A stretch of 64,000 nt of DNA from CAKZLS01 sp963771545. GTDB lineage: Bacteria; Pseudomonadota; Alphaproteobacteria; Rhodospirillales; Defluviicoccaceae. Position 1 is the first letter of the stretch, and every line of letters starts with the position of its first letter. The position numbers and the translations under genes are program-made. Location of the stretch: assembly GCA_963771545.1 (NCBI GenBank), contig CAVYTX010000004.1, forward strand, positions 1-64,000, written 5' to 3'. Shown here piece after piece: positions 1 to 10,684 of this stretch. The notes under the pieces were generated by a model. It worked only from the letters and a program-made list of their open reading frames with translations, had not been told where the DNA came from and searched no databases.

Positions 1-1
1 C

Positions 2-1968
2 CAGTGCAAGCGCTTCAATATCGACATCGTGTCTGGTGTCTCTGCCGGCGAAATGAAGGCGGCCAAGATTGGTACACTTCCGGACGGTGAACTTGTTTAT
101 GACTTGGATGGTGGATCTACCGAACGCCCATCAAAACCATCCGCGGCGATTACCGCCTACCCGATGGCACCACCGGTAACAAACTTAGGCGCTGGGAGGT
201 GCACGACTTTAAGCCGCGCGCCGATGATATCTTTCAGGAACGGCTCTACTGTATTCAGTGGATAACGAAAGAGACTTTGTGCAAGGGCCGGCAGGAGACA
301 TTCTTTGCTTCCGTATCAGAGGAGGATCTGGAGCGGGAGCGGAAGGTGGAGGCGATCGTCGCAGAGAACCTAGCCCGATGGCAGGAGCAGGGGCTGGTGC
401 CCTACATGCCCATCGAGCCGGGCGAAGAGACTACGCGCCTGGGCCGCGAGCGCGGCTGGACCTATTGGCATCACTTATTCAGCGCACGACAATTGTTACT
501 CTTGTCTACAATAGTGTCATCTTCTTCGCCTCAGAGGAGCACGCCGATATTCTTAGCTAACGAGTTAAATTTTCATTCTAAATTGTGCGGCATAAATCCG
601 AGGACGGCTGGCTCTGGTCGAGAGATGTGCGTAGACCGCGTGTTCATCAACCAGGCCCTAAATACGCTAACAAATTACGGCGTCCGGTCAGCAGCATATC
701 TGGCTGCAAATAGCGAATTGATGCGTAGTTTTTTTATGCCGAAAGTGAACTGTCAAATAGAAACAATACCAGCAGAATCTACTAAAAGTGATGCTGATAT
801 TTGGATTTCTGATCCACCCTATGCTGATGCAGTCATGTATCATGAGATAACAGAATATTTCATTGCATGGCTTAGAGGCAAACCCACGGAGGCATTCAAG
901 AGTTGGGTTTGGGATAGCAGGCGCCCACTAGCGATTGTCGGTAAGAGCAATGAGTTTCGCGGGCAAATGATTGCCGCCTACGGGGCAATGACGAAGCACA
1001 TGTCCGACGACGGCCTGCAGATCATCATGTTTACGCACAAAGATGCCGGCGTTTGGGCTGACATGACATCCATTGTCTGGGGGGCCGGACTTCAGGTCAC
1101 TGCAGCTTGGTACATTGCGACGGAAACGACATCCGAGCGGAAGAAAGGCGGTTACGTGCAAGGCACCGTGCTTCTCGTGCTACGCAAGCGCCTCGCCAAC
1201 GAAGGCGCCTACCGCGACGAGCTGGTGCAGGAGGTGCGGGACGAAGTCGCTCGTCAGATCGAAACCATGGTTGGCCTTAATCAGGCGACGCAAGGTCACG
1301 GCCGCTCTGAAAATCTGTTCGAAGACGCCGACCTTCAGATGGCTGGCTATGCGGCAGCTCTCCGTGTGCTCACCGGCTACAGCCGCATCGACGGGCAGGA
1401 CATGACCGCCGAGGCGCTGCGGCCCCGCGCCAAGGGGGAACGCGATATCGTCAAGGAATTCATCGATTACGCCGTGCAGGTGGCGAATGAGCATCTCGTC
1501 CCCGACGGCGTGCCGCCGTCGACCTGGGAGCGGCTGTCCGGCCCCGAGCGCTTCTACATGAAGATGCTCGACATCGAGGCGGTGGGGCTAAAGAAGCTCG
1601 ACAACTACCAGAACTTCGCCAAGGCCTTCCGCGTCGCCGACTATGGCGATCTCATGGGCTCGATGAAGGCCAACGACGCCCGCCTGAAGCGCGCCGCTGA
1701 ATTCAAGAAAGCCGGGTTCGACGGCGAGTTCGGCCAATCCCCCCTGCGCGCGTTGCTCTATGCGCTGTGGGAGCTTCAGCGCGAGGTCGATATCGATGAG
1801 GTGATGGCCCACCTCCACGATCAGGTTCCCGGTTATTGGACCCGCCGCGAGGACCTGATGGCCCTTGCTCAAGCCATCGCCATGAAGCGCGAAACGACGG
1901 CGCCGGAGGAAGCGGGAGCCGCCCGCATCCTGTTCACCCGCATCAAGAACGAGCGGCTGGGGGGATAA
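2..1968 (+). CDS. DUF1156-family adenine DNA methylase, 5'-partial, one frame break
   Basis: C-terminal part of a COG1743/DUF1156-type DNA N6-adenine methyltransferase; the start lies outside the window. The catalytic DPPY motif follows SDADIWIS at about nt 805-825. From nt 2 to about 110 the protein reads in frame 2 (QCKRFNIDIVSG, then KIGTLPDGELVYDLDG). From about nt 118 the expected continuation (YRTPIKTIRGDYR, RRWEVHDF, DDIFQERLYCIQW) reads in frame 1. Frame 1 has a stop at 91-93, so a single-base break near 110-118 is certain in this sequence. Codons 480-900 are clearly AT-richer than the flanks. It lies 4 nt upstream of a PLD-helicase gene, a pairing known from anti-phage islands. The family is confident; the defence role is inferred from that partner. 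Confidence 0.8.
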
Positions 1969-1972
1969 GGGC

Positions 1973-4701
1973 ATGGACGCTCCGACCGCAAATCATCAGG
2001 CAGGCAATCCGCTGCTCAACCGCTTCAGTTCCCGGCAGAGTCGGCTTGCCCACGTTTTCCTAAAGGACCGTTTAGCAAACGCCAGCGCTTACGACGCATC
2101 GCCGGCTATTTCCGTTCTTCGATCTTCGAGTTGGTCAGCGAGGAAATCGCCGGCATCGACAAGATCCAGATCGTTTGCAACAGCGACCTCGATCCGCGCG
2201 ACATCGCCATCGGCAAAGCCTCCCAAGTCGCCCGGGAAACCGCGCTCAAGGAAAAATGGAACGAGGGCGCGGACGAGATCGACAGCCTGATGCACCGCCC
2301 TCGCTATCAGCGGCTCTACGATTTTCTCAAGAGCGGCAAGGTGGAGGTCCGTGTCGTCTCCGCCGTCGATGCGCCCTTCCTGCATGGGAAGGCCGGGATC
2401 ATCGAGCAGCGCGACGGGTCGGCGTCAGCTTTCATCGGTAGTCTCAACGAAACGCGCGAGGGCTGGAACGAGCATTACGAGATCGTCTGGGAGGATCGCT
2501 CGGAAGAAGGCGTCGCCTGGGTCGAGGCGGAGTTTCGCCATCTGTGGGACCGCAGCGTTCCTCTTCCGAACGCCATCGTTGAGGAAATCGGCCGCTGCGC
2601 CCGCAAGGTTGAAGTTCAGGTCGAGGATCTGTCACCCGGCGATCTTGCCGCCGCTGCGCTTGTCGAAGCGCCGATCTATCGCCGTGGCGAAGAACTGAAG
2701 CCTTGGCAGCGTTCCTTCGTCGGCCTGTTTTTGGAGCATCGGGAAATCTACGGCGTCAGCCGCTTCGTTCTCGCCGACGAGGTCGGTGTCGGCAAAACGC
2801 TCTCGCTCGCCACTTCGGCGATGGTTGCGTGCCTGATGGGCGACGGACCGGCGCTGATCTTATGCCCGGCGACGCTGTGCCAACAGTGGCAGGTCGAGCT
2901 TAAGGACAAGCTCGGCATCCCGTCCGCTGTCTGGATGTCCAATCGCAAGGTGTGGCTCGACCCGAACGGGCATGTCATCAAAACGCGCGGAGCGGAGGAC
3001 ATCGCCCGCTGCCCCTTCAAGATCGGCATCGTTTCAACGGGACTGGTTTTTCACGGCGCAGTGGAAGCTGACGCCCTGTTGGAGCGTCGGTTCGGCACGG
3101 TGGTGCTTGACGAAGCGCATCGGGCGCGGCGCGCAAGGGGCCTCACCGTGAAGGGCGACGAGCCCAACAATCTGCTCAAGTTCATGCGCAAGATCGCCAG
3201 CCGGGCGAAACACGTCATCCTGGGAACAGCAACGCCAATCCAGACCGATGTCGAGGAGCTGTGGGACTTGCTGGACGTGCTCAACCAGGGCGCCGATCAC
3301 GTCCTGGGTCGTGACTTCAGCACGTGGCGACAGTCCAGGACAACATTGCCGCTCCTGACCGGCGAGAAACTGGTGGAGGATGACGGCGAAGCCTGGAACC
3401 TGATCCGCAACCCACTGCCGCCCCGCCGCGACGATCCATTGTTCGATCACGTTCGCAGCGACCTGAGCATCCCAAAGAGCAAACACTATACCGATCGCCC
3501 GATCACGGACTTGGAGGAATTTACCCGTGCCGAGCTTTCCGACGCACTGCGCGAAAGGCGGGAGGGACTGAGCTTCTTCCAGCGGCACAATCCGATCCTC
3601 CGGCACACCGTGCTGCGCAAGCGGGCGACACTTGAGGACATGGGTCTTCTCGACCGGATCGCGGTCGATATCTGGCCGAGTGAGACCGAAAGCCTGTCCA
3701 TGTTTGAAGGGCTGGGCCTGCTCACGACAGCCGAATTCGACACGGCATACGAGGCTGCGGAGGACTTCACGGCGGCGCTCTCGAAGCGTGGCCGGGGCGC
3801 TGGGTTCATGAAATCGATGATGCAGCAACGCATTTGCTCAAGCATCGCGAGCGGGCGCTCGACAGCCGAGAAGCTGTTGGCGAAACACAAGGCTCCCGCG
3901 CAGGATGAAGACGAGGCGGAGCTGTTCGAGGCTGTCGAGCAAGTCGTTGATGAGGAACGCTATCACCTGGAGACGGATCATCGATTATCTCGGCAGAAAA
4001 CCCACCGACCCCAAGCTCGACGCGGTCGTGTATTTTCTCGTAGACCGCAACTGGTTGGACCACGGCTCGATCGTGTTCAGCCAATACTACGACACGGCAT
4101 ACTGGATCGCGGAAAGCCTGACGCAACGGCTCTCGGAGGAGCGGGTCGCCCTGTATGCGGGCGCCGACAAGTCGGGACTTTTCTATGCCGGTGAGTGGCG
4201 CACGTTGATCGCGAGGACATCAAGCGTGCGGTGCGCGACCGAACGATCCGGCTTGTCGTCGCAACGGACGCCGCGTGCGAAGGCCTGAACCTGCAAACCC
4301 TTGGCACGCTCATCAATGTCGATTTGCCTTGGAACCCGTCACGTCTGGAGCAGCGCATCGGACGCATCAAGCGCTTCGGCCAGACGCGCGATCGGGTGGA
4401 TATGCTCAACCTGGTCTACGCCGATACCCGCGACGAAAGGGTCTATCGGGTTCTCTCCCAGCGGATGAAGGACCGCTATGACCTGTTCGGCTCCCTGCCC
4501 GATACGATCGACGACGACTGGATCGACGATATCGAGAAGCTGGACGAGCGCCTCAGCCAGTTTACGGTGCAGAAGAAACGCGCCAACGCCTTCGACTTCC
4601 GCTACGCCGACACCGTGCAGCCGGAAGGCCCCGGCTGGGAGCTGTGCGAAAAAGTCCTCGCCCGCCGCGACGTCGTCGACCGCCTTAGCGAGGGGTGGTG
4701 A
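1973..4701 (+). pseudogene. PLD-domain SNF2-type helicase (anti-phage associated), three frame breaks
   Basis: Partner of the upstream methylase. An N-terminal phospholipase-D-like nuclease domain (HGKAGI, then GSLNETREGWNEHYE at about nt 2380-2480) precedes an SNF2-type helicase. Helicase motifs are Walker A ADEVGVGKT (about 2775-2800), DEAH (about 3110), GTATPIQ (about 3225) and motif VI RLEQRIGRIKRFGQ (about 4345-4385). The start is taken as ATG 1973, because MDAPTANHQAGNPLL continues into IAGYFRSSIFELVSEEI only after a frame change near 2075-2095. Two more breaks lie near 3974 (one extra base; GRKPTDPKLDAVV resumes in frame 2) and near 4200 (one missing base; VDREDIKRAV resumes in frame 1). 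Corrected, the protein is about 909 residues. Both halves and all motifs remain, so these could be assembly indels as easily as true decay. Confidence 0.72.
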
Positions 4702-4805
4702 ACTGCATCTCCAATTTCGAACCTGATTGCTCTTGCCACCCTTACGCAATCGAACTCGTCACAATCTCGATTCTTACCAAGCCATTGATTTGAAAGAAAA
4801 CCTAA

Positions 4806-4833
4806 GCTGGTGACTTTTGGCGCAGTCACCAGC
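4806..4833. repeat. 10-bp perfect inverted repeat (hairpin) in the gap before tRNA-Ser
   Basis: GCTGGTGACT and AGTCACCAGC face each other across an 8-nt loop. No T-run follows on either strand, so it is not a standard terminator. It is the only structured element seen in the 268-nt gene-free stretch 4702-4969 between the helicase gene and tRNA-Ser; nothing else there looks coding. Confidence 0.5.
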
Positions 4834-4969
4834 TCCCAGAGAAGACGCAAAGAGAGAACGAAACCGAGGGGCCTCAGCAAGTTACGGTCACCGGACGCGC
4901 CGGCAAACCCCTTTGAAATAACGGCTTTTTTTGGTCGCTCAGGCGGAGAAAAGTTTACCGAGGTTAGAC

Positions 4970-5061
4970 TGGCGGAGGGGGTGGGATTCGAACCCACGGT
5001 ACCCGGCAAAGGGTACAACGGTTTTCGAGACCGCCCCGATCGACCACTCCGGCACCCCTCC
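4970..5061 (-). tRNA. tRNA-Ser (anticodon CGA)
   Basis: A 92-nt class II tRNA on the minus strand. GGAGGGG pairs with CCCCTCC in the acceptor stem, the anticodon loop is CT-CGA-AA, there is a long variable arm, a T-arm with GGTTCGAATCC, and an encoded CCA at 4972-4970. Its 3' end faces the defence genes at 1-4701, the usual position of an integration site for tRNA-targeting islands. Confidence 0.95.
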
Positions 5062-5214
5062 GCTACGATTTTTTAGGAACTTGCAACGTCGTTCGGAAGA
5101 ACGACAATGAACGTTGCCACCTAACTGGCACCTTTTATGTTCCGGTCTTGTATCGCCTCGCGCGGCGCTTTGTCCACCTTCAAGGCCGCATCCATCCGAG
5201 ACATCCATCATGAC

Positions 5215-6583
5215 CTATTGGCAGCGCAGACGAGCGGCGAAAAAGCCATCCATCCCACCTTGGCCGGCGAGATGACAGGGCAGGGTCCGGAGGTCGCCGC
5301 CGGCGGTGAACAGGTCGCCAAGGCCCCCCACCTCGTCGGAAGCCACGGGAACCCGGCGAAAGGTTGGATGCCGGCCTCAGGAATGACTCGATCAGTTCCG
5401 GTCCCTCCTCCGGCTGCAGCGAGCATGAGCAATAGACCAACAAGCCGCCGGGCTTGACCATTTCGGCGGCGGCGGCCAGCAGACGGGCTTGGACCGGAAC
5501 CAGGCTGGCCACGTCGCTGCTCCGCTTCAACCAGGCCACGTCGGGATGGCGGCGGATGGTGCCGGTGGCCGAGCAGGGCACGTCGACAATCACGGCGTCG
5601 GCGGGTTGCGCCGGCCGCCATTCGCGGGCGTCGGCGGCCACGGTTTCGGCGCGCAGCCGCAAGCGCGCGAGGTTGTGTTCAAGCTGCCGCAGCCGTTCGG
5701 GAACGCGGTCCACGGCCGTGACGCGAGCGCCGGCCGCCGCGAGCTGCGCCGTTTTTCCGCCCGGCGCGGCGCAGAGGTCGACCACATTCCGATCGCGGAC
5801 GTCGCCCAACAGCCGGGCCGGCAGCGCCGCGGCCATGTCCTGCACCCACCACGCTCCGTCATCGAACCCCGGAAGGGCGGTGATGGGTCCGCGATGACGG
5901 AGCCGCAGGGTCCCGGTGGGGAGCACGATGGCGTCCAGCGCCACGGCCAATTCAGATGCGTCGTCCCTGAGCGTGATATCCAGGGGCGGGTCCCCAAGGT
6001 GGGCCTCGGCGATGCGGCGGCAGGTGTCTTCGCCGTAGCTCTCCGTCCAGGCCCGCCACAGCCAATCCGGGGTGTTCAGGCGCGGCGCGTCTTGAGCATC
6101 GGCGATGGAGCGGCCGTCGGACGCCAGGCGCCGGAGCACGGCATTGATTAGCGCCGCATAGCGTTCTCGGCGGCGGCCTCGGGCCAGGGCCACGGTGGTA
6201 TCCACGGCCGCGTGGGCCGGCGTCGCCAGAAAGATCAACTGACAAATGCCGAGCCGCAGCAGATCCCGTACGCCCTTCGCCTCCGTCGGCAAGGGATGGC
6301 TCAGGCTATGGTCGATGAGGGCATCGAGCTGGCCGAGGCGTCGAAGGGTCGTGGCGGCTAGGTTCAGGGCGAACGCCCGGTCGCGAAGTTCGAGACGCGC
6401 CAACGACTTGTGAGCGTGGAACGCCTCGTCGAGGGGGCGGCGGTGGCCGAGCACCGCCGCCAGCAAGCCCAGCGCCATGACCCGCGGGGAAATTGCCGCG
6501 CCGGCTGGCGAGCGGAGCGTCTGAGCGCTTCGCCGGGATCGATGCGGTTTTTGGCCCGGGGCGCGGCCCGGCGCTTGTTTCAT
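5215..6583 (-). CDS. rsmB: 16S rRNA (cytosine-967-C5)-methyltransferase RsmB, 3' frame break
   Basis: Methylates C967 of 16S rRNA with SAM. An N-terminal NusB-like RNA-binding region (about residues 33-165) is followed by a Rossmann methyltransferase: VVDLCAAPGGKTAQLA binds SAM (about 268-282), DVPCSATGTIRRHPDV holds the Cys that releases product (C337), and YCSCSLQPEEG holds the nucleophile (C387). After ELIESFL the frame drifts into non-homologous sequence. Moving frame near nt 5385-5400 recovers TFRRVPVASDEVGGLGDLF through to a stop at 5215-5217; without correction the frame ends at 5180. A break in the tail of a housekeeping gene is more easily explained by a sequencing indel than by decay. 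htpX lies just upstream on the same strand. Confidence 0.9.
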
Positions 6584-6636
6584 GACGCGGGCGACCGCTT
6601 GGAAGCTTCAGGCATGGCAACGCCGAAAACGGCAGA

Positions 6637-7497
6637 TCAGCCCCATGGCCCGGCCGTGCCCTTCTCCACCGCCAATTCGCGCAGCGCGCGAACGCGGTTT
6701 TCGGTCTTGGGGTGGGTGGCGAACAGGCTGTCCATGGACCTCATGTGCAGCGGGTTGACGATGAACAGGTGGGCGGTGGCGGGGTTGTTCTCGGCGACCG
6801 GGTTGTCCACCCGCTGGGCGCCCGCTTCCAGCTTTTGCAGGGCCGAGGCAAGCCAAAGGGGCTGACCGCAGATCTCGCCGCCCATGCGGTCGGCGCCGTA
6901 TTCCCGGGTTCGCGAAATGGCCATCTGCACCAGCATGGCCGCCACGGGCGCCAGGATCATCAACAGGATCGTTCCGACGAACCCGAGGGGGTTGTCGCGG
7001 TTGCCGCCGAAAAACAGGGCGAAGTTGGCGATCATGCCGATGGCGCCGGCGATGGTGGCGGTCACGGTCATGATCAGGGTGTCGCGGTTTCTCACGTGCG
7101 CCAGTTCGTGCGCCATGACGCCCGCGATCTCCTCGTGATCGAGAAGGTCGAGCAGACCCGTGGTGGCGGCGACCGCGGCGTTTTCCGGATTGCGGCCGGT
7201 GGCGAAGGCGTTGGGCTGGGGGTTATCGATGAGGAACAGCCGCGGCATCGGCAGTTCGGCGCGGTGGGCGAGCTGTTCGACGATCCCGTAGAAGCCGGGC
7301 GCCGAGAGGGCGTCCACCTCGCGCGCGCGGTACATGCGCAGCACCATCTTGTCGGAGTTCCAATAGGCGAACGCATTGGTGCCGAGCGCGAACAGGAACG
7401 CGATGATCATGCCGGTTTGGCCGCCGAGCAAGAATCCGATGGCGAGGAATAGCGCCGTCAAACCGGCCAGCAAGATCCCTGTGCGTACCGTGCTCAT
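6637..7497 (-). CDS. htpX: Zn-dependent membrane protease HtpX (M48B)
   Basis: Inner-membrane metalloprotease that degrades misfolded membrane proteins. Two N-terminal hydrophobic segments (about residues 5-45) precede the HELAH zinc motif at residues 130-134, followed by a further hydrophobic pair and the downstream SRTREYGADRMGGEICG segment carrying the third zinc ligand. The start at 7497 (MSTVRTG) is preferred over an in-frame start at 7605, because family homology begins there, a GGAA-type ribosome site lies just upstream, and the longer form would overlap the divergent DUF1674 gene. Length 286 residues, normal for the family. rsmB follows 53 nt downstream. Confidence 0.93.
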   Translation of the reverse strand: MSTVRTGILLAGLTALFLAIGFLLGGQTGMIIAFLFALGTNAFAYWNSDKMVLRMYRAREVDALSAPGFYGIVEQLAHRAELPMPRLFLIDNPQPNAFATGRNPENAAVAATTGLLDLLDHEEIAGVMAHELAHVRNRDTLIMTVTATIAGAIGMIANFALFFGGNRDNPLGFVGTILLMILAPVAAMLVQMAISRTREYGADRMGGEICGQPLWLASALQKLEAGAQRVDNPVAENNPATAHLFIVNPLHMRSMDSLFATHPKTENRVRALRELAVEKGTAGPWG

Positions 7498-7597
7498 TTT
7501 CCAAACTGCCTGTTGCCATCGAGCGTGGTATGATAACGACCACGTATTGTAGTAGTATCGCAACGGCCGAGCCGCAACCTCTACCAACGAGAAATTC

Positions 7598-7810
7598 ATG
7601 ACCAAGACAACCGACGCCGGCGCCCGGGCCGGTCACGATACAGCGGCAGAGACCGTTCTGCCCGAAACGGTCCCCGTGTCCGAAGAAAACCGGAACACGA
7701 TCGAGGGGGCCAGCGCCGCCAAAGCCGAGAAAGAAATCGGCGGCCCGCCGGGCCCCGAGCCCACGCGTTTTGGCGATTGGGAGAAGAAAGGCCGCTGTAT
7801 CGATTTTTAG
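7598..7810 (+). CDS. DUF1674 protein (SdhAF4-like succinate dehydrogenase assembly factor)
   Basis: A 70-residue protein ending in the family signature GPEPTRFGDWEKKGRCIDF. Relatives (mitochondrial SDHAF4, bacterial DUF1674) bind the flavinylated SdhA subunit during assembly of succinate dehydrogenase. The N-terminal half is low-complexity and poorly conserved, as usual. It is transcribed divergently from htpX, a common alphaproteobacterial arrangement. Confidence 0.9.
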   Translation: MTKTTDAGARAGHDTAAETVLPETVPVSEENRNTIEGASAAKAEKEIGGPPGPEPTRFGDWEKKGRCIDF

Positions 7811-7945
7811 CCGGCGGATGGGTGGATCGGGGCCAACGATAACACGTTTCGCCGGGGACTGCCTTCGACTATATGTATTGAATGACCCGTTGCGGGCCGT
7901 GGCTCGCGAAAACAATGAAAAAGAGCCCTTTGGGGGGTAAAGCGA

Positions 7946-10594
7946 ATGAAGGCGATCATGTTGCTGACGGCGGGGGGACCCCTGGTAATCCTGACCTCCT
8001 ATGAGAAGGCGACGGACACGAGGCTGCTTGAGAAGCTTGAAAGCAAGGGGATCACCAAGTTCGTCTCATGCGAGATTCCCCTTGAAATGGCCAAAGCCCG
8101 CTATGGCGGCCATTTCTCGACGGTCGAGCACGACCTGCGGCAAACCGACGACATGCGTGTCCTCGATTATAGCGGCGATCGGATTTTCGCGCTGTTCCGG
8201 TTCGAGGAACTGGGGCCGCCCACCTCATACGACGGGCCGGGCAGCCCGGCGGACACCGTGGTCAAACCGGTCGAAATCCCGCTGGCGGTGCCGCCGGTTC
8301 CAGCCGGCACGACGCTTCCGCGGGCAACCACGACGTTCAAGGTGCTGGTCGCCGATCTAGCCGGCGACGACGCCTCCAAGTCCCAGACCCTTCATGTGGT
8401 GGCGGCTCTGCAACGTCACCCCGAGATCGCGGTGGAGCGCTGTAACCGCACGCTGAGCGCCGAGGGCCCCGGAGATCCGGTCGAAAACCTCGCCGAAGCG
8501 CTGAGAACCGGGCGGGCAATCACCCGCAATGCCGGCGCCGACGTTCTGGTGTGGGGCGAGCGACCGGAGGGTGACAGGTCCATACGATTGCGGTTTCTGT
8601 CCGCGGCGGTCACGCCGCGCGGAGATGTTCGGGCGTACCGCCCCGTGAGCAACGTGCTCGAGCTTCCCGACGATTTCGAGGAAGACCTGGGAGAGGTCAT
8701 CTATGGCGTGGCGCTCACCGGTATCGATCCGGCGACCGAGGCCCAGGCGCAAAGCCTGCTGGCCTTGCTTGTTCCGGCCGCGGAGGTCGCCCGGGGCATC
8801 CTGGAAAATCCGCCAAGCAGTCTGACCGCTCGCGGTCTGGCGCGTATCCGCGCCGCCCATGGCGCGGCGGCGGCGGCCATCGGCGATATCGCCAACGATC
8901 CCGAGTGGCTGGAACGCGCCGCCGCCGACCTGAGAACGGTTCTGCAAGAGACCAGCCCCGTCGAGACCCCGAATCTCAGGGCCATGGCCTTCAACGCCCT
9001 TGGCAACACTTTGAGGATGCTGGGCGAACTGGAACAGCAGGTCGGCTATCTCGACGAGGCTCTGACGGCTTACGGACAAGCCGAGGAGATTTACACCCGA
9101 AACCAAATGCCGCTGCATTGGGCCATGCTCGAAAACAACCGCGCGGTGGCGCTGTGGACGTTGGGCAAACGCGGAGAGGCCACCGCGCATCTCGAACAAG
9201 CGGTCACGGCCTACCGCGGCGCATTGGAAATTATCACCAAGGAACGCCTGCCGGTGACGTGGGCCATGACCCAGAACAATCTGGGCGTCGCCCTCAGAAC
9301 GCTGGGGCAGCGTGAAGAAGGGACCGAGCACCTCCACGAATCGGTGGCGGCGCACAATGCGGCGTTGGAAACGCTCACCCGCAATGCCTTGCCACTGCAC
9401 TGGGCGATGACCCGCAGCAGCCTGGGCGCGGCCTGTCATGCCCTTGGCGAACACGGCGAGGCGGCGCAGCGTCTGGACGACGCTGTGACGGCCTATCGGT
9501 CGGCGCTCGAAGTGTTCTCGCGGGACCGCCTGCCCGTGGAGTGGGCGATGACTCAGGACAAACTCGGCGGAGCGCTGTGCGCGCTCGGCGGCCGGCTGGG
9601 CCGAACCGTCCGGCTGGACGACGCGGTCCAGGCCTTCCAGTCGGCGTTGGAGGTTTTGACCCGCGACCGTTTTCCACTCGATTGGGCCCATACACAGATC
9701 AACCTGGGCGACGCCCTGCAGATGTCGGCGGAACGCGAGGAAGGAACCGCGCCCCTGGAGAGCGCGGTCGCAGCCTACCGCGCGGCCTTGCAAGTGCTCA
9801 CCCGCCACCACCGTCCGCTTGACTGGGCGAAAACCCAGAACAGTCTGGGCGCCGCGCTCTCGAACCTGGGTGGCCGCGAGGAGGGAACCCGGCATCTCGA
9901 GGAAGCCGTGGTCGCGTACAAATCGGCGCTTGAGGTCTACATCCGGGACGAACTTCCCTTCCACTTCGCCATGACCCAGAACAATCTGGGTACCGCGCTG
10001 TGGACCCTGGCCAAGCGCGAAGAGGGAACATCCCATCTGAGGCAAGCGGTCACGGCGCACCGCGCGGCGCTCACCATGTACAATCGCGGTCAGTTTCCCC
10101 TCGACTGGGCGGCCACCCAGAACAATCTGGGCAACGCCCTTCGCACCCTCGGCGATCGCGAGGAGGGAACGGAGTTTCTGAGCGAGGCCGTGGCGGCCTA
10201 CCGGGCGACCTTGGAGGTGCGAACGCGCGAGCGCTTCCCGCTGGCCTGGGCCATGACCCAGAACAATCTCGGCAACGCCCTCCAGACGTTGGGCGAGCGC
10301 GAGAGAAACGTCGAGCAGTTGAAGGCGGCGGTGGACGCCTACAAGTCGGCCCTGGAAGTTCGGGCGCGCGAACGGCTGCCGGTGCACTGGGCGCTGACCC
10401 AGATCAATCTCGGCAATACCCTATGGGCGCTCGGTGACCGGGAAAACAACCCAATCCAATTCACGGAGGCCCTGTCCGCCTATCGCACCGCGCTCGCCAT
10501 CTTCCAACGGAGCGGCGCCGACTATCACGCCGGCATCACCCGCCGCCGGATCAAGCGCCTGGAAACCCTGGCCGCCGCCCGCAAGGCCGGGTAG
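7946..10594 (+). CDS. Large TPR-repeat protein with a conserved N-terminal domain
   Basis: 882 residues, with GGGGGG upstream of ATG 7946 as a likely ribosome site. Residues 1-90 (MKAIMLLTAGGPLVILTSYE start, ending LFRFEELGPP) form a small conserved domain of unknown function. About 130-250 resembles the TolB-like middle domain often placed before TPRs (VLVADLAGDD start, GADVLVWGE core). From about 345 to the end there are roughly eleven TPR-like units of about 51 residues with a repeated core of WAMTQNNLG-ALRTLG-REEGT-LEEAV-AYRSALEV type. A cytosolic scaffold or sensor role is plausible but not shown. No signal peptide or membrane segment is visible. It ends at the bidirectional terminator shared with the convergent acsA. 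Confidence 0.85.
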   Translation: MKAIMLLTAGGPLVILTSYEKATDTRLLEKLESKGITKFVSCEIPLEMAKARYGGHFSTVEHDLRQTDDMRVLDYSGDRIFALFRFEELGPPTSYDGPGSPADTVVKPVEIPLAVPPVPAGTTLPRATTTFKVLVADLAGDDASKSQTLHVVAALQRHPEIAVERCNRTLSAEGPGDPVENLAEALRTGRAITRNAGADVLVWGERPEGDRSIRLRFLSAAVTPRGDVRAYRPVSNVLELPDDFEEDLGEVIYGVALTGIDPATEAQAQSLLALLVPAAEVARGILENPPSSLTARGLARIRAAHGAAAAAIGDIANDPEWLERAAADLRTVLQETSPVETPNLRAMAFNALGNTLRMLGELEQQVGYLDEALTAYGQAEEIYTRNQMPLHWAMLENNRAVALWTLGKRGEATAHLEQAVTAYRGALEIITKERLPVTWAMTQNNLGVALRTLGQREEGTEHLHESVAAHNAALETLTRNALPLHWAMTRSSLGAACHALGEHGEAAQRLDDAVTAYRSALEVFSRDRLPVEWAMTQDKLGGALCALGGRLGRTVRLDDAVQAFQSALEVLTRDRFPLDWAHTQINLGDALQMSAEREEGTAPLESAVAAYRAALQVLTRHHRPLDWAKTQNSLGAALSNLGGREEGTRHLEEAVVAYKSALEVYIRDELPFHFAMTQNNLGTALWTLAKREEGTSHLRQAVTAHRAALTMYNRGQFPLDWAATQNNLGNALRTLGDREEGTEFLSEAVAAYRATLEVRTRERFPLAWAMTQNNLGNALQTLGERERNVEQLKAAVDAYKSALEVRARERLPVHWALTQINLGNTLWALGDRENNPIQFTEALSAYRTALAIFQRSGADYHAGITRRRIKRLETLAAARKAG

Positions 10595-10630
10595 CGCGGG
10601 ACGCCATCCGCCCGGGCGAGTGAAATGCCC

Positions 10631-10656
10631 AAAAAAGCGGGACCTCTCGGCCCCGC
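10631..10656. terminator. Bidirectional intrinsic terminator between the TPR gene and acsA
   Basis: On the minus strand GCGGGGCC pairs with GGTCCCGC (8 bp, one G-T) across a GAGA loop, followed by TTTTTT. A T-rich tail (TCTCTTTT) follows on the plus strand. It lies exactly between two convergent genes. Confidence 0.85.
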
Positions 10657-10684
10657 CTCTCTTTTCAACCGCAACCGCGGCGCA

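Noticed and set aside
8357..10387. 676-residue antisense frame over the TPR gene
   Set aside because: GC-rich shadow of the repeat protein; the plus-strand TPR signature is unambiguous.
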